Source: Brasenia schreberi (lineage: Eukaryota; Streptophyta; Magnoliopsida; Nymphaeales; Cabombaceae). Taken from it: a DNA stretch of 64,000 nucleotides. How positions within the stretch are numbered: position 1 is the stretch's first letter; each line of letters begins with the position of its first letter. The stretch covers positions 12,663,501-12,727,500 of the forward strand of contig JAYKKT010000086.1 of NCBI GenBank assembly GCA_036023115.1, written 5' to 3'. The translations under genes and the position numbers were made by a program. The notes beneath the pieces were generated by a model that saw only the letters and a list, made by a program, of their open reading frames with translations, was not told where the DNA came from and did no database searches. Positions 12,801-25,029 of this stretch are shown here, piece after piece.

Positions 12801-13529
12801 CATTAAGATGGCTCATCTTCATGATCCTTCTGGTTATGCCTATCATGGTTAGTCAACGAGTTACAGGAGTTGGACATGTGGCATGAACGGGCGTTCCATC
12901 TGCATGAACGGATTCTGTCAGCCGTGACAATATCCATGTCTCTTGGACAAGAATAACCACATTTTATCCAGTCTTGCTTCCTTAATAAAAGAAAACAAAG
13001 AGAAGCGTCTAATGGCATGCTCCGCTATGGACTAAATGTCCAAACCGTACGCATCATTAGCGCAACATAATCATCTCCACCAAAACGAAACTATCGTTCT
13101 CAATATGATAACCATTGGTTTTTCCACATTAACACAAAATGGTAACAAAAAACACATATATCAGAATACGAGTTTGGGTGAAAATCCAAAGCATGTCTCA
13201 GTATTCCCCAAACACGTCCCTGGTGCACTCGGCGCGGAAACGAGGGAGACAAAAGTAACAAAGGATGGGAAAGAGACGAAGAAGTACCTTCCAGTTGGAC
13301 TGAATCAGTCGGAGGCTTTGCCGCTGGAAAGGTCGACCGTTGCGTCTCGGTCGTTGACGCTCTGGTGGAGAGAGAGGTGGCGGGCGTGGCAGCAGTCACA
13401 GAAGATAAAAAAGTGACATACAAAACGGAAACCAAGCCTTTTCCCATTAAATGGGAAGGAAAGTAACGAGAAATTAAGAGGGACGGATCGGATCCTGACA
13501 ATAGCGAGACCCAATCTGTATATTCTTCT
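12801..13529. other. GC-richer island, no recognised gene
   Basis: 12880-13520 is clearly richer in G+C than its surroundings and has open stretches on both strands (126 codons on plus from 13036; 133 codons on minus 13100-13501). The minus ORF has a Ser/Thr/Ala-rich part (SVTAATPATSLSTRAS) that could be the N-terminus of an organelle-targeted protein, but no domain is recognisable and no second exon was found. It may be a leftover promoter/first-exon region of a host gene. Confidence 0.3.
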
Positions 13530-13680
13530 TAAATAATGAGAGGCTGAAGCCTAACGCAAGGACGAATGCATGCCCCGACCTCAGAATCGAACTCACCACC
13601 TGCACTGTGAAAGTGAGAGAATGCTGCCAGATGAGCAACGCTCTCCAATGCTATCTTCGGGGTTTTTATGGGAAGGGAGA
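13530..13680 (-). mobile_element. tRNA-derived SINE candidate
   Basis: On the minus strand a Pol III A-box-like word (ttgctcatctggc, plus coordinates 13626-13638) is followed by a B-box-like word (ggtgagttcgattc, 13584-13597) with tRNA-like spacing of about 40 bases. The order and spacing match a tRNA-derived SINE head; a body of about 50 bases follows toward 13530. Ends and target duplications are not defined. Confidence 0.6.
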
Positions 13681-13790
13681 TGGTGTTAGAGAATGCAAAT
13701 CTACTTATACTCCTTAAAAAAAGGCAAAACATCATATAACTATTACCCTGGTCCGTTTATCAATTTGGTTTTGTGATTTAAAATATGTAT

Positions 13791-14530
13791 TGTGATACCC
13801 CATCTCTCGGGTTAGTGCAGTCCGAAGTTACTGATAGTGATATCTAAAAATGACATGGAAGGAGATTCATGCGGCTAGGGTGATGTCTCTATTGACTTAT
13901 CAACCACATTATTGTTGGATTAGGGTAAAGCATCTTTCTCACATATGTGATATTGGATACATAGAAAAAATGAATCCATTAAACAACTTATACGGATCCA
14001 AATATAGTTATTATCAATCAAGAATCACTAATGCTCACTCGAATCCGACTTTCTCTCTCATTTTCTGTCATCTCATCATCACTACCCTTGACTCCGACTC
14101 TCTTTCTCTCTCTAGGTCATCATCATTGGTCTCAAGTCCATCTCTCTCTAGTATAACCATCGTCGTTCTATTGAGAGATCCTCCACTAGTGAATTTTTGT
14201 TGTAGTTGTGTAATCAAACTCTTATGTGGGAATCCCTGGTAACTTCATATTGAATCTAGGAACTTCGTATATGACAAAGAATCCTTTGCATAAATATTTA
14301 ATAAGAGTCTCACACTCTAAGTTATCAACCATACCTTTCTTTGTAGCTAATACAATTACTTTGCTTTTATTGAAGTTATATGTTGTCTTCATTTTACTCT
14401 TTCTTCACGTCATGTCTTTTGCTTCCACTAAACCATTGCAACCTTGGTGAAGGTTGACCTAGCTAGGGATGACTAAGTATAGGTCACGAGTGCCAACCCT
14501 ATTGGATGATTCCAATGCTTGGATCATGAC
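13791..14530 (+). repeat. 5' LTR of gag-protease LTR element
   Basis: Starts tgtgatacccc and ends near gatcatgac. The part from about 14180 to 14530 aligns with 16955-17297 (shared blocks include the tttctttg...caattactttgcttttatt segment and the aaggttgacct and tgattccaa words). Immediately inside, ttggtattcaag at about 14534 sits where a tRNA-Met primer-binding site (TTGGTATCAGAG type) is expected. The first 395 bases have no counterpart in the 3' copy. Confidence 0.7.
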
Positions 14531-16939
14531 AACTTTGGTATTCAAGTAGGTTGTGACTGAGAGCACAAGATCCCTATTGATAGCAAGAAGGTAACTCACC
14601 CAAGTTGATGTAGGAGACGTTGATATCCATGGCTACTAACATTGAGATGCCTAGTGACCCTGCTTGGCGCAAAAAGGATAAGTCTAAAACTATACCAATA
14701 GTTGAACCTATGGAAATGTCACAAGTGATTTTGCCCAATGTAGACACATGACTTACTAGGCTCAAGAAGCCGGTAACCACATTGGAATTTGCCATTGCTC
14801 ATTTTGCATAGGGATTCTACCCTTTCATGGGAGTTGGTCTCTATAGCATAAGAACTTGAGCATCACATGGAAGCGTATGAGAATTCGTGTGATAAGATGA
14901 AGGATCATTTGGGGCACTTGGAGTGCCTCCAATAAATAAACCATCATTTTGACCCGACTTCAAAGCTTGAGTAGAACGTTAATGCTTAACCTCTAGAGTG
15001 ATAGGCTTTGAATCACTCTTAGATTGAGATGTTTGCTCGATGAGAGGGAGTCAATCATAGGTTGACAAATGGGTATAGATACAAGAATGGTGAGGAAGCA
15101 GAGCGTCCTCAATGCATCAAAGTTCGTAAACTGAAGGCTTCACTAGTGGTTGAGATGCACAAGTATTGGAGAATTTTCTTCCGTAAGTATGGATAACTTG
15201 AGGATGAGGAATTAAAATGGTAATAGTTGCCATGTTTTTGAAAGATAATATCATGATGTGGTGGCACCATATGTTGGATGATACTGAGATAGGGTAGTCT
15301 CCTATCAATACCTGGGATGAATTCAATTGGGTGGTGAAAGACCAGTTTCTCATACGATACATTAAGATCATTGCGAAGAAGAAACTTGACAATTTGAGGC
15401 AAAGTGGATCACTGCAAGAACATATTAAGGAGTATCTAGCCTTGATGCTAAGCATTTAGACCAGGATCCCAAAGGATAGATTGTTCAAATTTCTTAACGA
15501 ATTATAACCAATTTCTTAACGAATTATAACCCTAAGCAAAGCATGAGATAAACATGGTGAACCCACAAACCCTTTTTGAAGCTATTACATCTACAAAAGG
15601 TTTACTTGATAATCATTAGTCTAGTAGTCTAAAGAAATCTAGAAATAACACTATAAGGCGGAATGGTGGGATTCAACAAGATAAATGAAATGATACCCCA
15701 TCCGAATATTCCACATGTAGGGATCAAAAGAAGAACAATGACCATTCAAATAAGGATATGGCCATGGAATCCTTATGACGAGAGTGTTGGTATTATGATG
15801 GTCAACACTACTCAAATGAGTACAAATAAAAAAAGAACTTTGCATGTTGTTAATGTCGTACAAAAGACAACTGATACAAGGGATGAAGAGATGAGGATTA
15901 ACACATTGAAAAGGCTAAATGCACTTGACGTGAGATCGGCATGTGAACCCATGAACAAGTCTCTTATGTACCTACTAGTGACCCTAAATGACATTAACAT
16001 CAAAAGGATAGTAGATACTAGTGATACTCACAACTTCATGAGCTCACAAGAAGATAAACATCTAGACCTAAGGATTTGGAACCGAATAGTAACATGAATA
16101 TTGTAAACTCGAAGTCCAAACCTACCTTGAAGGTGGTAGTCGTTGTGCCAATACAAGTGAGAAGTTGGCAAGGGGAAAGCAACTTCCTAATCGCACTGCT
16201 AGACAAGTATCAAGTGATATTGAGTGTAGAGTTCTTGCTGATGAGCAACGTGGAGACATGTCCAGTGTCAAATGTTATAGCCTTTTTGAATTGCAATCAA
16301 GTATTGTTATTTATAATTAAGTTTGTAAGGAGTTAGTGCTTCGGCTAGAAGACAATCAGAAGTAAGGGGATGCAACATTGGTGGTGGCATTGCAAAATAT
16401 TGAGTGGAAGATAACTCATTACATGGCATCCTCCAAGTTGATTGTTGTATGGTTGAAGGAGTGCGAAAATTCTATGCCCACCACATGTCTAGGGAAGCTA
16501 CCCATAGGCAGGGTAGACCATCATGAAAGGTACACTAGTAGATATTCTAAGAGCAAGACTAGTATAGTTGTTAATGTGCGAGGATGACTCAACTTCATTA
16601 TTGAAAACGATGGAGAATGCAAGGTAAGTTATATAGTAGCAAAGAATCAAAAAGGTTGCCGAAATCACAATAGGAGATTGCCACACACACTCCAAAAAGT
16701 TGTCAACTATGATATTTCTCAACAACTCCATGTGAAGGCAGAGATGTGCATGAAAAATTGGACATACTAGAAGTAGTACAATGGCTTTTTTATGAGACAA
16801 TGCAATTGCATTCTATCTTCCATGCAAGAGAATATAAGGCTTATCATACAAACATGTATAGTACATGACATAAGGACTATGAATACCTACACTTTAGAGG
16901 ACAATAGAAGTACATGTCAAGCATTTAAGCGGGAGAGAA
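14531..16939 (+). pseudogene. Ty3-gypsy gag and protease, RT/integrase missing
   Basis: Internal region of the LTR element. About 15215-15505 encodes a Retrotrans_gag-type capsid segment (FLKDNIMMWW, then TWDEFNWVVKDQF and LRQSGSLQEHIKEYLALML) with one stop at a probable Trp/Arg codon. 15960-16085 carries the retropepsin (SLMYLLVTLND ... IVDTSDTHNFMSS, where VDTGATHNF is usual, so the catalytic Asp-Thr pair remains but Gly is changed), and 16085-16320 the block that normally follows protease (VPIQVRSWQG ... LLDKYQVILSVEFL). A 22 bp tandem duplication lies at 15488-15531. Between 16330 and the polypurine tract (16922-16939) there are only about 600 bases and no RT, RNase H or integrase signal. 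The element is thus gag+protease only, either deleted or a naturally non-autonomous type. Confidence 0.8.
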
Positions 16940-17297
16940 TATAATCCAAAGACCCATTACTAGTGATTTTTGCTATGATTGTGTAACCAAGCCCCTGCAT
17001 GGGAACCCTATTGCAGCTTCATACTAAGTCTAGGGCCTTTGCATATGAGGAAGATCACTCTTTGTATAAGTACTCAATAAGAGTCCCGCATTCTAAGTTG
17101 TAAGCATGCTAGCAGGTCACACACCTTTCTTTGCTATCAATACAATCACTTTGCTTTTATTTAAATTCTATGTTTCCTCTCCGTATCTTTTGATTTTGTT
17201 GAACTTCTACAACCTTTATGAAGGTTGACCTAATCTGAGATGATGGGCACCAATCACAAGTGTTGATCGTGTTGGGTGATTCCAACACTCAAGACAT
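16940..17297 (+). repeat. 3' LTR, shortened
   Basis: Preceded by a purine-rich tract (aagcgggagagaa). Starts tataatcc where the 5' copy has tgtgatacc, then joins the LTR sequence about 375 bases further in than the 5' copy, so it has lost the upstream part of the LTR. Ends near caagacatg. No clean 5 bp target duplication is visible. Confidence 0.65.
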
Positions 17298-17434
17298 GAA
17301 AATAATTTCTTTCTCTCTTTATTTCATGAGTAATCTCCGGTCTCAACTCCAACTCACTCTAAAACTCTACAATTTGACCACCTTCACCACATAAGAAATC
17401 ACCCTTGCCTCCATAATCATGTTACTGCTTGCCT

Positions 17435-17690
17435 CTCTGCTAAATATCAAGGAGTCCTTTTCAAATTGTCATATAATATTGTATCATCTCTCTTTGCCAT
17501 AATACTCATGTCACTATGACAATCTTTAACAGATGGCTAGTATATTAAATGCATTTCTTTTTTATTTATTATCTTTAATTATGACATTACATTTTTTTTA
17601 TATAACTAAAGCTCTAATTTTGATATTTTTCTCTAATTATTATTGACAATGATTGTTTCATTTTATGTGTGTGGATGCCAAAATTGCATA
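17435..17690 (+). repeat. Direct repeat, copy A
   Basis: Diverged match to 19000-19250 over about 230 bases. Confidence 0.55.
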
Positions 17691-18999
17691 GGGATCCTCG
17701 GAGTAACTAGCAATGAGAATTACCTATTAATATATATAGTTAAACCACCTCTTAAAAGATAGGCACACACACACTATCTAAGAATTAGACACAGTTATTC
17801 TAGAAGTTACAAAAACTAATGATCTAGAGTGGTGGAGAATGATTTTGAATCTACTCACTATCTACTATAAATAGGGATGGTTGCCCACCTTGAAGTCATT
17901 AATCATCACAGTTTAACCTACTTATTTTCTTTGTTTCATAGTTGTATTAGTTGTCTCTATTTTTAGTCAAAACAATTCTCTTTTTTGTTCGTCACTATGT
18001 TCCTTTTGTGGGCTTGGCCTTTATGTATTCGGTTGCATAATTAGACCTAAAATTGTTGTTTTATCAAAAAATTGCTCAAAGTTACAAAATCTACCAAAAA
18101 TCTATTTTTAGGAATATTTCTCCTATTCTTGAACATCTATAGAGATCGTCACATATATGTTTTGGATAATAAGCACCCAAATTAGAGCTCCAACAATTGT
18201 AGTAAGATGAAAAAAATTAGACCCTATTAGAGGCATTTGAGGCGTCAGTTGACCAAGCATACCTTGTTGAGATACATCTATAACTCAACATTTTCTAATT
18301 TGATATAGTTATTTTCTGTCATTTGAAAATGTATCTATGTCATCTTTCTATGGAATCAAGAATCGTGGAGTCTAGACGAGGGAGTTATAACAAAGTTAAG
18401 CCAAATCTATCATGAGACTTGTAATGAGGTTGCCAATAGAGCCCCAATAATATTGAAAAATTACTAAAACTCTAATTCTTATTGTAATCAACTAATTTTT
18501 GACACTCCAATAGCCCTACATATCTAGTTTCTAACATACTAAAGATCGCCTCAATCAGGGTTGTACCAAAGGAGATACAACCAAAACATTGTAACCCTAT
18601 TATGAAGTATGTGGCTGGTCCGATTTTCACCTCGAAGTGACCAGACTATTGCCTGTTTTTGAAGTTTTGACCTGAACTAGACCCAAACCTCAATACCAGC
18701 TCAAGGAAAGCTCTAGAAAGCCTCCATACCCTTGATCTTGATCAATCTTTGTTGGTTATGCTTTGCCAGGGACTCCAATATGCCTAATCCTCTTGACGGT
18801 GGATGTCACTACCATCTACACACCTTATACTCTATTGAACAATAGGATCTCCATGCTATTTCAAGGTATCCAATTTCGGTATGACACTATATGATTCTAG
18901 TTCATATTTATTGATACTTCACAAAGTGGTTTTGTTCGAAATAGTTGCATCGATGCATGTAGAAGTAATTATACTTGTGATGACATAAAACACATTGCA

Positions 19000-19250
19000 T
19001 TATTGAGGTAGTCTTTTTTAAATCATTTGATAGGATAACAATGTATTGCTTCATTTTGCCTTAGGTCTCATATCACTTTGTGAATCCTTTATGAATGATC
19101 TAGTATTTTGAATGTATTTTCATCCGATCTATTACCACATAATTATGACACTTACATTTTTACATATAATTGAGCTTTGATTTTGATATTTTCTCTAATT
19201 ATTACTTTTACTATTTTGAGAATGCATATTGTGTATTTGTTAGAATGTAC
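19000..19250 (+). repeat. Direct repeat, copy B
   Basis: Diverged match to 17435-17690 in the same orientation. Confidence 0.55.
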
Positions 19251-19679
19251 CAAGCTTAATAAATACTCTAAGTCTATATATATGCATTTAATGATGAAGT
19301 AGTCATTTATGCTCTATATGAAAACTTTGTTGAGAAGAGTTCATGGTGTAAGAAGGAAACCGTAAAAACTTATTTGGTATACACTTATAAATAATGTATG
19401 ATGTCTTTGTAGTTATATGAATTATATTTTATAGGTATATTCCCTAATTTTCCCAACTTGCAGAAGTTGGATGCTTGTTGAGATTTCGTTAAACAATTGG
19501 TGCAGTTTCTCCAATGTTAAGACGGAGTTAGTTCATACTTATGTGACGTGCACTATAAGAATCAGTATATGGTGACTTTTTCTCTTTTTTCAATGTGTTT
19601 CAATAATTTGGATAAATCGATGCTAAAAGTCCCAGCCATATGCTAAAAAGGAAACTAGCCACACTCTTCATATGTGTTG

Positions 19680-19991
19680 TAGATGTTGTGAATTCTCAGA
19701 GGGTTGCCCTGGCCCCAGCCCTTGCGGGCCGAGGAAAGTGTGGGCTGGGCCGGGCCACATTTTATATGGGCCTCTAAAGTGTTGGCTGACCCACCCACAC
19801 ACACACACACGTATATATTTAGTTTTCCGATTACATGTATATATACTATATAATATGTCTAGTTTTTTCCATTACATGTATATATGTATAGTTTTTTATT
19901 ACATGTATATAATATATATATATATATATATGTATGTATGCATAGTTTTTTCCATTACTTTTATATCAGTATAGTTTTTTATTACATGTAA

Positions 19992-20041
<50 letters not shown>

Positions 20042-20460
20042 AGTGTTTTCAATTACAAGCATATATGTATGTACAGTTTTTTCCATTACATCTACATATA
20101 TGTAGTATATATATAATAAATGTATATGCATATATGCATAAATACACAAACATATATATGCACTTTTCTATTAAATGTATGTGTGTGTACATATATGTAT
20201 GTATATATATATATAGTTTTTTATTACATGTGCATATGGCTTGTTGAAACCTAAAATATTGTGATTGGATTTGGATTTCAAGCACATTTGAATTGGGTCT
20301 TATAGACCCAATTAATATCGAACACACCTTTGGCCCTGGGGGCCGGCCAGCCCGGGCCCAAGAGCTATTTTGTCCGGCTTCAAATATGGGTCAAAAATCT
20401 TTGGCCCATCCCCACATTTTTTCATGGTCGGGCTTGACCAAGCCCATTTTGACATCTCTA
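19680..20460. mobile_element. hAT-like non-autonomous element, older copy
   Basis: Relative of the element at 24806-25388: GC-rich subterminal parts full of ggcc/gggcc words at both ends, an AT core, and the right end gcccattttgacatctcta. The shared block acattttatatgggcc is present near the left end. The left inverted repeat is degenerate (tagatgttgtg) and no target duplication is seen. The core consists of roughly eight variants of a minisatellite unit (tagttttttattacatg followed by a variable TA tract), including (CA)n at 19796-19810 and (TA)n at 19995-20033. Confidence 0.7.
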
Positions 20461-21092
20461 CAAAGTGCAGAGAAGAAGTACAAAGAGTTGATAGTGGACT
20501 TTATAACTGAAAATATTTGTCACTAGGAAATTTTTTATGAAGATTGTGGTGTAGACATTTGTTTGATGATGGTTGATAATTAGTTTTATTGTAAAAATAG
20601 AGAAAGTTTGCAAGGGACTACTTACAACTAATTAATTTAATTTTTAGTTTCATTTCTTCTGTATATGTGTAAGTCATCTCTTGTAACATTTCTTTTGGGA
20701 AGTGAGATATTGTTGAGTTCAAGGCTGATTTATTCTACCTAACTCTCTTTAAATTCACGATTGATATTGCATTAAGGAATGAATTCAGTTATACTACTAA
20801 TACTTTTGTTAGTACCAAATGATTTCTTGGTATTTGGTAACTATCCTAATACATATCCAATAACTTAATTCAAAGAAGTTAAAGAAAAATGACATTTGTA
20901 GAGGTAGAAGAACCAAACGATTTTAATATTGTTTGTTTAACATGGTTACATCTAAAACTTCGAAAGCTCTTGTGAAACAAGATGCATATTAGGATAGTTA
21001 CCCAATATCGTGAACATGCCCATAAGACTATCAATAAAGTCCCTATAGAAGCAGGGCTTTCTTTTACAAACAATAAAATGAATGTAAAGTTT
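20461..21092. other. No gene recognised
   Basis: AT-rich; no open frame over about 80 codons, no motif recognised. Confidence 0.5.
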
Positions 21093-21620
21093 ATTGCGAG
21101 TTGTACAATGTACATGAGAAACAATGAATACTCCTCAATGCAAATATCCGATTACAAAATGAAATATCATATATGAGTGCATAAGTACAATCCGAAGCCA
21201 TTATAAAATTTGATTGCAGCTTACATGATATACACCAAGAATAGTAAATACTCCTTAATGGGGAATATATGATTCAATCAAATATAACTGCATAAGTTCA
21301 TTTCAGAGCAACCATGCATTCAGATTGTAAGTTACACAATATACACCATGGACAGTAAATATTCCTTAATGCAAGCCTTCTATTATAATATAACTGCATG
21401 GTGCATTCTAGAGCAGTCATGCAATTTGATTGCAAGCGGTGTAAAATACATTATAAACAATAAATACTCTTTAATGCAAACATCTAATTATAATATGGAA
21501 TATCATACATGACTATATAAGTAAGATAAAGTAGTCATACAATTCGATCCCAAGTTAGGACAATATACACCAGAAATAGTGAGTACTCTTTAATGTAAGG
21601 ATCTGATTAAGAAACATCCC
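21093..21620 (+). repeat. Tandem array, about 5 units of 105-120 bp
   Basis: Unit starts at about 21093, 21213, 21324, 21429 and 21547 (steps 120, 111, 105, 118). Each unit has a gattgcaagtt-like start, an acaatatacacca-like word, a ctccttaatgca-like word about 45 bases later, and an aagtagtcatgcaatt-like end. Units are well diverged, so the array is old. Confidence 0.8.
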
Positions 21621-22579
21621 ATCTGTCTATATTGTTGAGGCATAAAACACTTAAGCTAGTGTGACTAATCAGCAAGATTTATTTTCTAGATCCTATAATG
21701 GAGAGGAAAATTTCAATTAATGCAATAAAAATCAATTGCAATTACTATTGTAATAATGAATGCCAATTGACAACTAAAATACTATCATATTTAAGTGGCA
21801 CAACACAAAAAACTTTAGGAAACACTCACTTTAATTATAACATAACTTGTCCATCCACTTCAAACCATCAATCCATTTTGTTACAACCTTGCACCAAAAT
21901 AACTTTATTTACCTCAATGACATAACCTATCCATCCACTTGAATTAACTGTCCATTAATTGGCATGGTCCATCGAATCATATATATATATATGTGTGTGT
22001 GTGTGTGAAAAGATGTTATAGTACCAACTTGAAATCTACTAATAAATATATCTCCAACATTGAAATCCTCCAACAAAGTACACACCCAACTTAAAATCTT
22101 ATAACAAACTAAAAACCCTACTTTAAATCCTCCAACGAGGTTTCAGTCCATGATGAGAGTTGAACTTCCACATCTACCTCCACTACTTCTTTCTCATATG
22201 GACATATGATGGTCTAATGCTTGCTATAGATACCTTCAAAGTTATGTACTCGTTATGACAACCAATAAGTTGTAATGTTAAAAAGAAAATAAAAAAACTT
22301 TTTAGCACAATAGTCATTATATATTATGCCATTGCAGAAAAGTAACTTTATTTATCACAATATTTTTTTTATATAAGGATTATCATGATCATTTGCCATA
22401 TCGCCAGCATGCACCATCATCAACTCATCTTATCCTATTCTTGATCCTTGATGAAAAAGGTTAAACAATTAAGTTGCACAATAAATATCCAACGAAATAG
22501 AACAAATGAAATTGAACTGAAATGAATAAATGTAGTATTAATAGTTTTTCATCGAATAAAATTAAATAATTGAAATTGA
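21621..22579. other. Intergenic with (TA)n(TG)n microsatellite
   Basis: No gene. A compound microsatellite of TA then TG lies at 21979-22007. The remainder is AT-rich text; 22030-22130 loosely repeats a ccaacttgaaatcct-like phrase three times. Confidence 0.5.
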
Positions 22580-23190
22580 AAATTATATACCTCTGGGATA
22601 TCACTTGCTCTAGAAGCTAATCCAATAGATCCCTTAGCAACCTACATGTCCTCTTTCTGAACTATTATGAAAAGGGTTAGACATCATATGAACTTAGTAC
22701 AAGATAATGAAATGGAGCAAGACTAAGGCAGGATTGTAAAACTTTATAGCATCACTTATCTCAGAACTAGTTGCAATAAGCTCACTTGCAACTTGGCGTG
22801 TCCTACGGAACAAGACTAGGGCAAGATTATAAAACTTTACAGCATCACTTATCCCATAACTAGTCGCAATAAGCTCACTTGCAACTTGGCGTGTTCTACA
22901 CCTTGAATACTGTTAACCAATGACAACCTACAACATTTTACACCTTGAGCCCTGTAAACCAACATTGAGAAAGGTAAGACATCCCTCAAGACTTCTTATG
23001 AAAAAGTCTACAACATTACTTATCCTAAAGTTAGTCACAATGGGCTCACTCACAACTTGTTGTGTTCGACAAAGTGAGCCATATTAACCAATGACAAAAA
23101 AGCTAAATATCACATAAAAATATCTTATTGAAAAACTTTATGACATCACTTATCTTGGAACCAGTTAGGATAGGCTTACTCGAATATTGT
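22580..23190 (-). repeat. Tandem exon-like repeats (about 93 bp in the best pair)
   Basis: 22718-22806 and 22811-22899 are near-identical tandem copies with a 93 bp step. On the minus strand each reads TRQVASELIATS...ISDAIKFYN. Weaker copies occur at about 23005-23070 (TQQVVSEPIVTNFRISN), 23130-23180 and 22590-22650 (VAKGSIGLASRASDIP). They lie just downstream, on the minus strand, of the transposase-like zinc knuckle at 23290-23310, so they may be a repeated C-terminal segment of that gene. No family assigned. Confidence 0.55.
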
Positions 23191-24050
23191 ATAGCTAACC
23201 TCATTGGAGCTTACAATTGTATGCAACAAAGATACAAGGTCTCCCCAATCTTAACGGCCTTACATCCTCAGTAGTTATAACTGGGCTATCTGCAATTCCT
23301 ACAAATAACACTACCACTACTCTGTTAGACCTTGCCTTTAACTGTTTTCATTAGGCTTTTTTTTTCTTAATTTCTTAGGCTTAACACTTGACTTCCTTAT
23401 GATAGGAGCGTATATATCTAGTTGGTCTATTTGAGGCAATTGGTCTTTACTTGGAAGAGGATCAGTTATGTGGTTTTAAGTAACAATAACCATGTCATGC
23501 TTATAAGCTATATTTACAAAGTCTTTTGGCCTCTCCTTGTTCGATTATTTGAGTCTAAAAATCTGCTACGTCCTACACATGCATGTTCGTGCACTATGAT
23601 TGGTAGACAAATGTGGTGGAGCCTACTAGAATCATGAATATTTTCTACCCAATGGCCACGAGCATATAAGGGGAACTGTCCTTGAGAATTGCATTAAGCT
23701 TCTTCCTATTGTAGGATCTAGCAGATTGGTGGACTTCAAGAAATTGGTATATTATGTGTGAAATCTTGAAATCAACTACTTCATTAACCACTTAAGCATG
23801 CTCAAAATAGGCTATCTTTATCCTTTAATATGTACGAATTAAAGGACTCAACACATTGTTAGTTTTCAAGTCTTACAATGTGTAGAGGAGTATAATCTCA
23901 CCCAACTCAATCATACAATGAGTGTCGATTAGGTAGTCTCTCTATTTGATCCATGTAATACTCTCATTGCCTCATAATACCTATTGAAGTGGTACACCAC
24001 AAAGAGATTTTTGTATTATACCATTTCCTCATATGATACTTGTGGTTTTT
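23191..24050 (-). pseudogene. Mutator-like transposase C-terminal remnant
   Basis: On the minus strand, from about 23600 down: a possible SWIM zinc-finger end (EHAC, where CxHAC is typical), then DPLPSKDQLPQIDQLDIYAP, a basic stretch (KPKKLRKKKPNENS) like the GRPKKxR tail of MULE transposases, and CRNC followed by stop-PSYNY-stop-GC, matching a CxxCxxxGHNxxxC knuckle in which the His is now Tyr and two codons are stops. The differences fit CAG to TAG, CAT to TAT and CGA to TGA. The catalytic core upstream (above 23700) is too decayed to recognise. FAR1-related host genes share this layout and remain possible. Confidence 0.5.
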
Positions 24051-24797
24051 CATTTTCTTATATATGTTTCAAACATATGCAAAATTTCACTCCCGACATA
24101 AGCTCATTTATTGATTTTTGAAGACGGTACATGCAACAATTCAGAATTAGCATATATATACAACAATGAGAATCATACAAGGTGAAAGAATTAAAGGAAC
24201 ACCTCCAATTACCTTTTGTTTATCAGACATAATACCTATTCTGTTTTCTCTAGATGTCTAAAGACAATGAATAGTATCATAAGGAACCATTTTCGAGATT
24301 CCTTAAGATCTATATCAACAAAGACAATCACCAATAGAAAGATACCATCGTTCCATCCCTCAAAATTGCACATGGATATTTGATCTCACAAAGAAAGTAT
24401 TAGTAATGAGGTTATCATTGAGAAATTAGAAGTGTCTCTATTGATAAAATAAAGGAAAATTGTTTATGATGAATTGAACACATGAAAAGGCGACCAAAAG
24501 AAGTTTGTATAAGAAGGTGAGAAAATTAGATGAAAATGTTAAAAGAGAAAGAAGAAAATCATAAAATATTGAGAGCAAACATGAAAAATGATCTAGCCTC
24601 TCTTGAGTAATTGTTAGTAATAGCACATGATTGAATTATGTGGAAACAAAGAAAACATGTAGTCCACCCCATTTAGTTTGAGAAAAAGCCTAGTAGTTGT
24701 TGATTGTTGTCAAATACAGGTCAAACATCAAGATGCATATACTTTGAAGGTCATGCTTATGTTGGGCTTTTTAGGTTTCTCTCTCTCCATATATATA
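24051..24797. other. No gene recognised
   Basis: AT-rich; a 62-codon minus ORF at 24438-24626 is hydrophobic and unrecognised. Could contain more of the decayed transposase. Confidence 0.4.
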
Positions 24798-24805
24798 CAT
24801 GAGAA
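24798..24805 (+). repeat. 8 bp target duplication, left copy
   Basis: catgagaa, repeated at 25389-25396. Confidence 0.85.
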
Positions 24806-24948
24806 TAGAGATGTTAATATGGGTTTTGCTGAGCCTGGCCCTGTGGGCCAGCAAAAATGTGGGTCAGGCCAGGCCGTCCCACATTTTATATGGGCCGCTA
24901 AAGTGCTGCCCCAGCCCGCATATAAAAAATATTGCATATATAAAATAT

Positions 24949-25029
<81 letters not shown>

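Larger units (their letters stand above)
17298..19679. other. Unrecognised, bounded by a direct repeat
   Basis: No ORF of note. 17435-17690 and 19000-19250 are diverged direct copies (shared words: aattatgaca, tttgatattttctctaattatta, catatcac/catgtcac), separated by about 1.3 kb with no coding signal. This could be a degraded LTR pair or a simple duplication. Confidence 0.45.
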
